Position numbers and translations under genes: made by a program
DNA from: CAYNJG01 sp965216885
Lineage (GTDB): Bacteria; Planctomycetota; Planctomycetia; Pirellulales; Pirellulaceae
Assembly (NCBI GenBank): GCA_965216885.1
Contig: OZ244208.1
Span: 248,001-312,000 of the forward strand
Reading direction: 5' to 3'
Length of the DNA stretch: 64,000 nucleotides
The notes under the pieces: generated by a model
Told to the model about the DNA's origin: nothing
The model's database searches: none
The model's input: only the letters and a program-made list of their open reading frames with translations
Shown: positions 24,842-33,400 of the stretch, one piece after another
How the letters are laid out: every line of letters starts with the position of its first letter
Numbering within the stretch: position 1 is the stretch's first letter

Positions 24842-24960
24842 TTGAACAATGGGTGTCCCGTTTTGCTCCCTCATCGGGTTGCGCTGAACAATGGGTGTCC
24901 CTGTTTTGCCCCCGTGTCCCTGTTTTGCCCCCTGTTTTGCCCCTGTTTGCCTCACCCCTT

Positions 24961-25095
24961 TCGAACGCCGCTGTCGAGACCGTTGTTTCCGAGTTGGAGA
25001 ATTTGTTGCTCAATAAGTCGCCGCATAAGAATACAGTACTCGCTAAACTGCGAGATTTGGGCGAAAGAGCCGCTGAAGGAAGACTGGTAGAATGA
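24961..25095 (+). pseudogene. 3' remnant of a gene coupled to the ankyrin-SUFU gene
   Basis: After the repeat array the frame becomes protein-like: SNAAVETVVSELENLLLNKS, then KNTVLAKLRDLGERAAEGRL, ending in VE and a TGA that overlaps the next ATG (GAATGA). It reads like the last 44 residues of a helical protein whose front was replaced by the repeats. The ATGA overlap shows it was once the upstream partner in an operon. No start codon or ribosome site remains. Confidence 0.5.
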
Positions 25096-26273
25096 AGAGA
25101 AATTACAAGCCTGAATTCGACCGCGCAATTGACGACTTAGATCTCGTACGCCGGCATTTTGAGCCTAGTGATCTCGACTCAAATGAATACGGCGGCAGCC
25201 TGTTGCACTTGGCATCAAAGTTTGGAACACCGGAGGTCGTACGGTTCCTACTCGATAATGGTGCCGAACTGAATCGTCGTGGTGGAACTTTTGATGCGGC
25301 CCCGGTTGCGTATGCGGCAGCCAACGGACGGCTCGATCTGACCCAACTCTTGGTGGAGGCTGGCGCACATCTGGATGAGAGTGATTCGCTACGCAACCCA
25401 CTGATGAGGGCCGCAAGCAGGGGACACTTCAACGTCGTGGAGTACCTCTTGACCACTAACATTGACCCACATGCAACCTACCGCATAACAACGGGTGCGT
25501 TAAAGAATGCGTATACCGAAGCGGAGAACAGTCGTAATCAGGAGGTCATCGATCTACTTGCAGCTCACGGCTGTCGAAGACCGGTGGAAGGCGTCGACAA
25601 GCCACTCTGGGAACCGCCGCCCGACCGCATGATCAATCAGACGCCCGAATTCAAACGACACCAACAGATCACGGCGTACATGGAGTCGAAGTTCGGACCT
25701 GCCGACCCAAATGGCATGCAGGAATTACTCCCCGTTGTGGAGGGCATGTCGGTATCGATCAACATCATTCCGCCCAACGACAAACATCGCTTCATGGTCC
25801 TGTTTACTAGCGGAATGAGTGGCCGGCCCATGAACGTTCCGGAGGGGCAGGAAGAATGGCAATTTGCGGAATTGGTGATTCACTTGCCTGCTGACTGGCC
25901 TCACCCAGCCGACGCAAGCCGCGATCCAAACTGCATGTGGCCCCTGAAGTGGCTCCGCAAGATGGCTTACTATCCGCACCTTGAAAACACGTGGCTCGGT
26001 CGTCCTGCCGCCATCGTTTCGAGCGCCGATCCACCCGAGCCCCTTGGCCCAAACACCAGCCAAACGTGCCTTATGATGGTTCCTGACTTTTCCAACCTGA
26101 AGGTTCCGCTACAGAGAGAAGACGGCAAGTCGGTTCACTTTTTCACGCTCGTGCCGCTCTATACGGAAGAACGAGATTATGAATTGCAGCATGGCATGCG
26201 GCCGTTCCTTGAACGATTCGTTGAACAGAAAGTTCCCATGACGGTTGTTCTGGATCGCCCAAGTTTTGTTTAG
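25092..26273 (+). CDS. Ankyrin-repeat protein with SUFU-like domain
   Basis: A 393-residue protein. Residues about 30-160 hold four ankyrin repeats (GGSLLHLASKFGTPEVVRFL, APVAYAAANGRLDLTQLLVE, NPLMRAASRGHFNVVEYLLT). Residues about 195-390 match bacterial suppressor-of-fused (SUFU) domains: SINIIPPNDKHRFMVLFTSG, WQFAELVIHLPADWP, WPLKWLRKMAYYPHLENTWL. In bacteria the SUFU fold is typical of immunity proteins of polymorphic toxins, and ankyrin repeats bind proteins. GAAGGAAG precedes the ATG. An immunity or chaperone role is inferred; no toxin is visible next to it. Confidence 0.75.
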   Translation: MKRNYKPEFDRAIDDLDLVRRHFEPSDLDSNEYGGSLLHLASKFGTPEVVRFLLDNGAELNRRGGTFDAAPVAYAAANGRLDLTQLLVEAGAHLDESDSLRNPLMRAASRGHFNVVEYLLTTNIDPHATYRITTGALKNAYTEAENSRNQEVIDLLAAHGCRRPVEGVDKPLWEPPPDRMINQTPEFKRHQQITAYMESKFGPADPNGMQELLPVVEGMSVSINIIPPNDKHRFMVLFTSGMSGRPMNVPEGQEEWQFAELVIHLPADWPHPADASRDPNCMWPLKWLRKMAYYPHLENTWLGRPAAIVSSADPPEPLGPNTSQTCLMMVPDFSNLKVPLQREDGKSVHFFTLVPLYTEERDYELQHGMRPFLERFVEQKVPMTVVLDRPSFV

Positions 26274-26337
26274 CGGATTGTGCCAGTTACAATGGCATTG
26301 AAACGCTTTGTGTCAATGAGCCACGTCCGTGGAAACT

Positions 26338-26520
26338 ATGCTGAAATACCTGCTACTAGTTGCGACAACTCTTTTCCCTTCAACGCTCTACGGCCAATTT
26401 GAAATACTCGTGAGTTCGCGAGATTCGGTCAAGCTCGTTGACGCCTCTGGCAATGTCTCAACGTTCGCTTCGGGCTTTGGATTCGTATCAGCGATTGGCA
26501 TTACACCCGTGATGTTTTGA
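26338..26520 (+). pseudogene. Truncated exported protein (N-terminal 60 residues)
   Basis: The frame starts MLKYLLLVATTLFPSTLYGQ, a clear signal peptide, and continues QFEILVSSRDSVKLVDASGN like the first blade of a secreted beta-propeller. It then stops at TGA where the sequence turns into RAYT-derived DNA (26534). A full protein of this type would be several hundred residues, so the gene was cut by the rearrangement. Confidence 0.6.
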
Positions 26521-26533
26521 TCGGTGACAACCG

Positions 26534-26626
26534 TCCAATCACCTGCATCTGATCCTTCGCAGCCGCCTGGGGCAACGTCTGGAATTTCTCGCCGGCGTCT
26601 TTGCTATCGACTCCCTCACCTACACC
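26534..26626 (+). repeat. Permuted RAYT gene fragment
   Basis: Bases 26534-26565 match the RAYT coding region near 23184-23214 (CATCTGATCCTTCGCAGCCG). Bases about 26570-26626 match the region before it, near 23121-23177 (TTTCTCGCCGGCGTCTTTGC). The order is thus reversed relative to the gene, as expected from deletion between two tandem copies. The rest of the 26521-26821 gap, up to the sigma-factor gene, shows no gene. Confidence 0.7.
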
Positions 26627-26821
26627 AAAAGTGGACAGAATTCCGGCGTGTTTTTGATTCGGTATATTCTTGCGGTGTGACGCAAGCTTGCAGCTCGCGA
26701 GCTCGAGTCGGCAAGCTCGCGCTTGTTGGACATGACGACAAGTTGGTGAACTCGCCAGGAAATTTGTCCCCATTCTTTGCGGTGCCGGCAACTAAGTACG
26801 CCCCAAACTGCCGAGGACGAT

Positions 26822-27355
26822 GTGGACGCAAAATCTCTGTTCCAAATTTTGATTCGCGAGAACAGCGACATGCTGGTGGCATACCTGAGAGCGGGTGTGC
26901 GAGACCGGCATGCCGTCGACGATCTCTATCAGGAAACCGTGCTAACGGCATGGAGGAAGCTCGATTCGTATGACCGCGACAAACCGATTGGCCCGTGGCT
27001 ACGTGGCATCGCCGGAAGGCTCATGCTCGCCTACTACCGCAAGACGAGCAAGTCCGCCCTGCCGCTTGACGAGCAGACACTCGACTGGCTAAACGATCGG
27101 TTTGCAGCGATTCATTCGATGCCCGGCGATACGCTCCACGAGAAGCTGGCCGCGTTGCGAGAGTGCATCGACGCCTTGCCTGAAAGATATCAAAGACCAA
27201 TCACAATGCGTTTCACGGAAGAGCGAGGCTTAAGCGAAATTCAGACCACGCTAGACCTGGCAAGAGAAACGCTGAAGAAGCGACTGTCGCGAGGTAAGTC
27301 GAAACTCGCCGATTGCCTGGAACGCAAACTGGGACTCGCGGGAGCGACATCATGA
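26822..27355 (+). CDS. ECF-type RNA polymerase sigma factor
   Basis: A 177-residue sigma factor, start placed at GTG (26822) with GAGG five bases upstream; a TTG at 26777 extends it by 15 codons. Region 2 is VAYLRAGVRDRHAVDDLYQE, TVLTAWRKLDSYDRDKPIGP, WLRGIAGRLMLAYYRK; region 4 is ECIDALPERYQRPITMRFTE, SEIQTTLDLARETLKKRLSR. The pattern (DDLYQETVLTAW, ALPERYQ) is that of planctomycete ECF sigma factors. Its stop overlaps the start of the next gene (ATGA), so the two are coupled as sigma and likely anti-sigma. Confidence 0.9.
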   Translation: MDAKSLFQILIRENSDMLVAYLRAGVRDRHAVDDLYQETVLTAWRKLDSYDRDKPIGPWLRGIAGRLMLAYYRKTSKSALPLDEQTLDWLNDRFAAIHSMPGDTLHEKLAALRECIDALPERYQRPITMRFTEERGLSEIQTTLDLARETLKKRLSRGKSKLADCLERKLGLAGATS

Positions 27356-28293
27356 GCGATCACGAGAATTCAGAACGCGATGCGATGCGGGAATCATGGA
27401 TCGACTCGCTGCTTGTCAGTGGAACCAGGCCGCAGGATCACTCGCAGCGTATCGAAGAGGCAATGAGTCGAATTGAATCCGCCGAGCAAACTCCGCAAGG
27501 TAGTCCGAGGCAACAGCGAAGTCGCGGCATTCTCCGTCGGTTCACTGGTTGGCCAACGCTTGGCGTCGCTGCCACTATTTTGCTCGCCCTGCTTCTGACG
27601 TTTCGCGCTGGCGGAAGCCAATCCGCGATGGCGGCGATTCAGCGTTCGTTGGACGTGGCCGCAGAACGGTTGACGCGAAAATATTTGCTGGACATTGCTT
27701 ACCGCCCGGCGCCAGGGCGGACCGTCAAATTCGCCGCCGAGTTGTATGTGCAAGGCAATGATCGTCTTGCTCTTCGACATCCCGGCCTCTTGCCGCGGGC
27801 GTACTTTTGGATCGGACGAGACGGAGACGAATCGTGGTTTGTGCCGCCGATCGGTCCCGTGATCAAGGGCGACGTCTCGGACTTGAAGCTTTACCTCCGG
27901 GCTCACGAGGAACTGGATACGCCTTACCTGCACGTTTCGACGATGCTGAATCACATGATGTCGAAAGGCTTTCGGTTGAAGACGATGGCGGATGAAGTGA
28001 TCTCGCTTGATAGCGGTCGATCTTTCATGTGCCGTCACATTCAAGCCACCGCATCAAGCCCACAAGTCCCAAACTTACCCAACACGATTGAACTCTGGAC
28101 GAGTCGTGAGACCGGAATGGCAGTTCGGATGATCGCACGCTGGGAGTTGGCAGAAGGCGAGCCAGGACGCGAGTCGGTCGTCATGACTTTCCAACAGGAA
28201 GAACCCGACCTGTCGGATAGCTGGTTCACGGCGGAGGACCACTACGTTGGTCAACGACCAGTCATCGGCCCGCGAAACAAAGGAACCGATTAG
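27352..28293 (+). CDS. Single-pass membrane protein, likely anti-sigma factor
   Basis: A 313-residue protein overlapping the sigma gene by four bases. The N-terminal 70 residues are charged and cytoplasmic in composition (ERDAMRESWIDSLLVSGTRP); then comes a membrane helix (GWPTLGVAATILLALLLTFR); residues about 95-313 are outside and beta-rich. The Cys/His zinc motif of ZAS anti-sigmas is absent. The outer domain (KYLLDIAYRPAPGRTVKFAA, SFMCRHIQATASS, TIELWTSRETGMAVRMIARW) resembles lipoprotein-sensor folds. Coupling and topology support an anti-sigma role; this is inference. Confidence 0.65.
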   Translation: MSDHENSERDAMRESWIDSLLVSGTRPQDHSQRIEEAMSRIESAEQTPQGSPRQQRSRGILRRFTGWPTLGVAATILLALLLTFRAGGSQSAMAAIQRSLDVAAERLTRKYLLDIAYRPAPGRTVKFAAELYVQGNDRLALRHPGLLPRAYFWIGRDGDESWFVPPIGPVIKGDVSDLKLYLRAHEELDTPYLHVSTMLNHMMSKGFRLKTMADEVISLDSGRSFMCRHIQATASSPQVPNLPNTIELWTSRETGMAVRMIARWELAEGEPGRESVVMTFQQEEPDLSDSWFTAEDHYVGQRPVIGPRNKGTD

Positions 28294-28445
28294 AGCCAAG
28301 CGCGGATCGCTTCCGTCGAGCTTGCCCCAAATGCCGCAAGCTTGAGCTTTTGGGTACCGTCGTGGTTTGTCCCGGCGGACACATGATTTGCAGCTACAAC
28401 TGATTCGCACGAATCCCATGTTATTATTTTGGCCGTTTTATCCAG

Positions 28446-28471
28446 GACCGTCGGGAGAATGTCCGACGGTC
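28446..28471 (+). other. Hairpin in intergenic region after sigma operon
   Basis: Perfect nine-base arms GACCGTCGG (28446-28454) and CCGACGGTC (28463-28471), eight-base loop, no T-run. It may end the sigma/anti-sigma transcript weakly. The remaining bases of 28294-28584 hold a dispersed palindrome (28477-28530) and the leader of the next gene. Confidence 0.5.
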
Positions 28472-28476
28472 GTGTG

Positions 28477-28530
28477 GCATACGCCTCTAGCTTGCGTTTA
28501 CAGCAATCGCAGGCTGGAAGGCTACGCCAC
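28477..28530. repeat. Dispersed intergenic palindrome, copy 1
   Basis: An imperfect inverted repeat whose right arm reads GCAATCGCAGGCTGGAAGGC and whose left arm (TAGCTTGCG) is degraded. Related elements occur at 30219-30280 and 48049-48111, and half-elements near 20527 (GTAGGCCGCAGGCTGCC) and 45562 (ATAGGCTTCCGGCCTGTC). Confidence 0.55.
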
Positions 28531-28584
28531 TTGTTGTTTCGACGGCCCTTAAGTACGGAGACTGGTTAAAAGGAGGAATGAGCC

Positions 28585-30216
28585 ATGAAACGAACGATCG
28601 TCCTGTTGCTGCTACTATTCAGCTTTGCGCGCGCGAGTCACGCCGAGCCACCCACTTTTTCTGCCGACGTGGCGAAGATTGTGCACGAGAAGTGTACGAC
28701 GTGTCATCGGCCCAATTCTTCGGCTCCGTTTTCGTTGATTACGCACGATGACGTTCAAGGTCGTGCGGCAACGATCGAAGCGGTGCTGGAAGACAACTAC
28801 ATGCCGCCGTGGAAGCCGTTGGATCATGGGATTGCTTTCGCCAACAATCGCAGTCTGACGACTCATGAAAAAGAAACGCTGACACGCTGGATTGACGCTG
28901 ATTGTCCAGAAGGTGATCCTGAGACTACGCCCGCTCCGCCGAAGTTTCAGGATGGCTGGTCACTCGGCAAGCCCGACTTGGTCGTGCGCATGAACGGTGA
29001 GTTCGATGTTCCGGCGGATGGCCCGGACATCTATCGTTCTTTCGTCTTTCCGCTGGACCTACCCGAAGACAAATGGGTGAAGGCTGTGGAGCTGCGGCCT
29101 GAAGCGAAGTCTTCCGTACATCATGCGATCTTCTTTCTGGATAGCGATGGCGTAGCGCGAAAGATGGATGGTGCGGACGGGACGACCGGGATCGAGGGCA
29201 TGGGTTTTCTTGGCGGCTTTGGTGGTGGCTCGGAATCGAACACGACACGCCGCGGTTTATTTGGCGGGGGAGGTTCGCTGTTGAATCGATTGCGGTCCGA
29301 TGCAAAGGCCGACGAAGACACTACCGACAACATGAATCAGCAACTCAACCGTGCTTTGGGAGGTTATGTGCCGGGTGCAACGCCGAACTTACTGCCGGGC
29401 GATTTCGCGATGGCACTCCCCAAGGGAAGCGACGTTGTAATGCAGACTCATTTCCACCCGTCGGGAAAACCAGAGACGGAAAAGGCCGAGCTGGCGTTGT
29501 ACTTTGCGGACCGAGCACCTTCGCGGCCGATCGTTCCCGTCATGGTTCCACCGATGTTTGCCTTTGGGTCGAATCTAAAGGTCCCGGCCGGCGAAAAGAA
29601 TTACAAACTTGCAGATTCTTTCACGCTTCCGGTCGACACGCTGGCCATCGGAGTATCGGGGCACGCGCACTACATTTGCAGAGAGATGAAGCTGACCGCC
29701 CGGCTTCCCGGCGGCGAGTCGCTGGTTTTGCTTCACATTGCTGATTGGGATCTGGATTGGCAAGACCAGTATCTTTTCGAAGAACCCGTTAAGCTTCCGG
29801 CGAACACCGTGCTTACGTCCGAGCTGATTTACGATAACTCAGGCGAAAATCCCGAGAACCCATTTCATCCTCCCCAGGAGATTCGCTGGGGCCGTGGTTC
29901 GAACGACGAAATGGGCAGTGTCACGCTGATGACGGTTCCGAATCAAATACGAGATGTGGCAAAGCTTCAAGACGCTTTTCGGCAGTATCTGGTCGGGTCG
30001 ATCGTGAATCGCAGCAGTGACGATTTGGTCGCGATGATGATGCAACTCGACAACGACCACGACGGCAAGCTACAGCCGACCGAGGCTCCTCCGCGGCTGG
30101 GGCAGGCATTTTCGTTCCTCGACACGAATCGAGACGGAGCGATCGAAGCCGAGGAGTTCAAACGTATGATAAGACTTCGAGACGGCATTCAGTTCTTTTC
30201 GAACAGAGCCAAATAG
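28585..30216 (+). CDS. Copper monooxygenase-like protein with c-type haem site and EF-hands
   Basis: A 543-residue exported protein (signal MKRTIVLLLLLFSFARASHA; GGAGG ribosome site). Residues 37-41 are CTTCH, a c-type haem site in a planctomycete cytochrome-like segment. Residues 145-460 match the two copper domains of type II ascorbate-dependent monooxygenases: SSVHHAIFF (His179/His180), QTHFHPSG (His289, His291) and GHAHYICREM (His360, His362, Met368). A Gly-rich insert lies near residues 200-230. Two EF-hand loops follow near the C-terminus (DNDHDGKLQPTE, DTNRDGAIEAEE). The joint haem and copper sites suggest a periplasmic oxidation whose substrate is unknown. Confidence 0.8.
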   Translation: MKRTIVLLLLLFSFARASHAEPPTFSADVAKIVHEKCTTCHRPNSSAPFSLITHDDVQGRAATIEAVLEDNYMPPWKPLDHGIAFANNRSLTTHEKETLTRWIDADCPEGDPETTPAPPKFQDGWSLGKPDLVVRMNGEFDVPADGPDIYRSFVFPLDLPEDKWVKAVELRPEAKSSVHHAIFFLDSDGVARKMDGADGTTGIEGMGFLGGFGGGSESNTTRRGLFGGGGSLLNRLRSDAKADEDTTDNMNQQLNRALGGYVPGATPNLLPGDFAMALPKGSDVVMQTHFHPSGKPETEKAELALYFADRAPSRPIVPVMVPPMFAFGSNLKVPAGEKNYKLADSFTLPVDTLAIGVSGHAHYICREMKLTARLPGGESLVLLHIADWDLDWQDQYLFEEPVKLPANTVLTSELIYDNSGENPENPFHPPQEIRWGRGSNDEMGSVTLMTVPNQIRDVAKLQDAFRQYLVGSIVNRSSDDLVAMMMQLDNDHDGKLQPTEAPPRLGQAFSFLDTNRDGAIEAEEFKRMIRLRDGIQFFSNRAK

Positions 30217-30218
30217 GT

Positions 30219-30280
30219 GGCGTAAGCTTCCAGCTTGCGATTGAGATACCAGGCAATCGCAGGCAGGATGCCTACCCCCA
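30219..30280. repeat. Dispersed intergenic palindrome, copy 2
   Basis: Left arm GTAAGCTTCCAGCTTGCGAT and right arm GCAATCGCAGGCAGGATGCC pair imperfectly over about 22 bases round a 15-base loop, directly after the stop at 30216. Same family as the element at 28477. Confidence 0.6.
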
Positions 30281-30413
30281 CGCTTCATCTCGAGCAATTG
30301 CTTCATTCTCGACAGATTCCTGTCCACATTTGCCGAACGCAAAACAACTACTTGCGTCCAGCAAACGATCGCTTTGCTTACTGCACTTCTTGCACGAATC
30401 CGAACGAGTACGC

Positions 30414-33400
30414 ATGAAATCGACCACCAAGAACGTACGATCCCGGCGGCGTAAACTTCCCAACATGGAAGCTCTCGAGAGTCGGCAATTGCTGACGTGT
30501 GACTTGGGGGTCGCGCCGAGCATCGTGGCCGATTTTGATTGCGACAACGAAGTTGGCTTTCGCGACTTCCTGCTCCTGTCGGACACGTTTGGCGATGCGG
30601 TCGACACGCCGGGCGCTGGCGCCGACCTGGATAGTGACGGAATGGTCGGTTTTTCCGACTTCTTGCTGCTCTCTGAAGACTTTGGGCGGACTGCCAACGA
30701 TCTCACTGCAGGCCTGACACCTGAGATTTGCGAAGATCCCACCATGCTCGTGTCACTGCTTGGCGATTTGCAGAGTGGCGGTTTGGGGAGCATCGGCTTG
30801 GGAGGCGACGACGGTCCGTCGTACGGCGAAGTCAATCAAGATCAAATCCGCCGCATGCTGTTGCAATCGCCGACGGATGGCCCGTTCTACATGGTCAACC
30901 TGATCGAGTTCCGTGATCAGGCCGAATACGCCGATGGTCGGGAGACCGAACTGACCGGTCGCGAAGCCAACGATCTTTATAGTCCCACCCCTTTTATTCA
31001 GGCAATTGGCGGGCGACCGGTCTTTGTCGGCGAGGTCGATGCCACAGAGCTCGGCGTTGAGGGACAATGGGATCAAGTAGCCATCGTCGAGTATCCGTGC
31101 CCCGCCGCGCTGTTCGCGATGAGTGCTCACCCCGAATTTCAGGCTGCGTCGATTCACAAAGATGCTGGCGTCGCAGCAAGCACGATCATGGTTACGCACC
31201 TTGATCCGATCGGTGATATCGAGTCTCCCGATCCTTCGGCGCTTCCATTCCCGTCGACGGACGAAGATCCGGGTTTCACGTCGGTGCAGGTGGTCCGCTA
31301 CAACGAGCAAGCACAGTATCCGGAAGGCTCGGAAGAGCCCGCCCGCACCGGCGAAGAAGCGATGGACGTTTATGCGTCCAGCATTCAGGAAGCTCAGCAA
31401 TCGGTCGGCATCCAGCCAACGGCGCGGTTCAATGTGGAAGGTGTCTTCATCGGCGATGGCCAGGACTGGGACGAGGTTTGGATTGATTTCGTACCGAGTA
31501 ACGCTGCATTCGAGGCGTACTCTAGCGTCCCCGCCGTCGTCGACGCCCAACTTCACCTGGATGCAGCAGTCGAAGGCAGCTACGACATTGTCGTTGAGGA
31601 CACACTCATCTCTCGGATCCCTTTGATGACCGGGATGTCGGACTCCGGAGCTCCTGACAACGGTGGCGGGGATGTGGGCGACACCGACCGCACAACGCAA
31701 CTGAGCCAACATGACGGCTACTGGGTTGGCGAAGTCGACATTCCCGGTTTGCCGATTAGCGCGTCGGTAATCAATGACGCCTACTACGATAGCGAAACCG
31801 ATCGCATGACGGTCTACGCGCAGACTCGTGTTCTGGGGAGTCGCGTGGTCGCGCCACCTCAAGTCGGTCCCGGCGAATGCACGCAATTGCCGACCGGTGG
31901 CGATGCGTGTTTCCATCCGAACGCGGTTTACCTGAACGGCAGCGGCGAAGAACTGATGGAAGCGGATGGAACGGGACAATGGTGGGTCAAGCACTCATGG
32001 GTCGTTGGCGGAGAAGGCTACGAGAACGTTCCACTCGGTGCTGCCGCCGAGTACGAGAGTCTGTTCGTTGAAGGCGAGTTACAGGACGACGGATCGATAA
32101 AGATCGGTGGGCTTGATCCGATGGCGGAGAACTACTTCTTCAACGTTCGCGACGCGGATCTCGCGACCGATCCGCCGACGTTTACCGTGACCACGTTCGA
32201 GCCAGCCAACAACGACGCGAGCGCCGGCGAGATCGATCTCACTCCCGTCGAGCAAGGAACTCTGGTTCTTCAATGCTCGGCCGGAGTCAGTGCTCTCGAC
32301 GGTAGTGACCGCGGGTGCCCTTCAGCGCAGGAAGATCCGGATAGCCACGCAGACGACGATGAGGTCAACGTCGGCTACGAAATCCTGCAGATCGTATCGC
32401 CAAACGAGATCATCGTCTGGGGTGACTTCGACGACATGACGCAGGAAGAATTCGCCGCAATCGAACTACCAGCGGGGTGGTTCAAGAACCAACCGCGTGA
32501 AGGGACCGCTGACAGTGCAACGTTTGCCTACTCTCCCGGAGCCGCTCCCGGCGAGTACGTTGACGAAGAACACTTTGGTCACGAATGGCGACACGTGGCG
32601 ACTGTCGTGGAAGCCAACACGCCGCTCGATGACAACGGGCTGCTTACTCTCAACAGGATTTCGAAGTCACACGAACTGACGTTCGACGCCGAGACCACAC
32701 TGTCAGTTTTGATCTCGCCGGAAGACGAACACTACGTGCTGGTTTCTCGGGATGCCGGGCGAACCAGTGATACGTCGACGATTCCCGACGGTTGGCAGAT
32801 CGTTGAGCACACGCTGGACGAGGAACTGGTCGTGCAGCTTCCCAACCCAACGCTCAATATTCGCGCCGACAACGAAGACTCGTTTCAGGGCCCGGTGCCC
32901 GAATTGCGAGAAATACTTTCGGGCGAACTGGCAGAAGATACACAGGGCGACCTGGATAACGACGGAGAGGTTGGCTTTACGGACTTTTTGATTCTGTCCG
33001 GTGCGTTCGGCTCGACCGTCGAAACTGCGGGAAGGGGAGCTGATTTGGACGAAGACGGCGTTGTTGGATTCGGTGACTTCCTCATCCTCTCCCGCAACTT
33101 TGGCAACCGCGAGAACGATGAGATTGGCGACGACCATTCCGATGACGAAGACCGCTACTGCGAACTGCTTGCCGTGACGCTCGCACAAGGAACGCCTTCC
33201 GCCGAGGTATGGTGGACCAACGACCCCACCGACTGCACGGCGAACGTCTGGAACGTTGATCTGGATCAGGCTGGAGAAGATCTGGGCGCGTTGCAGGTCA
33301 TCAAGAACGGTCCGAGGTACTTCGTAGTCGACAATAACGAACGCCTCGCGGGTGGTGGTGTTCTGCCGATACAGGAAGTTGCTGGCATTCAAATGTTCCG

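Larger units (their letters stand above)
24200..24960 (+). repeat. Array of short GAACAATGGGTGTCCC repeats
   Basis: Copies of (G)AACAATGGGTGTCCC occur near 24219, 24308, 24423, 24728 (variant), 24843 and 24887, with one more near 22966. Between them are C-rich strings such as CCCCCTTTGGCGTCCCC and CCCTGTTTTGCCCC. The head GCGCTGAACAATGGG recurs beside the RAYT gene only. The arrangement fits a REP-like family mobilised by the neighbouring RAYT; no stable single-gene reading is credible here. Confidence 0.65.

Noticed and set aside
24543..25013. Long frames on both strands through the repeat array
   Set aside because: They arise from the C-rich repeats and the 17-bp minisatellite; composition is low-complexity and no ribosome site fits.
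30753..31994. 413-codon frame antisense to the giant protein
   Set aside because: Composition typical of antisense coding; the plus-strand frame continues unbroken through it with recognisable domains.
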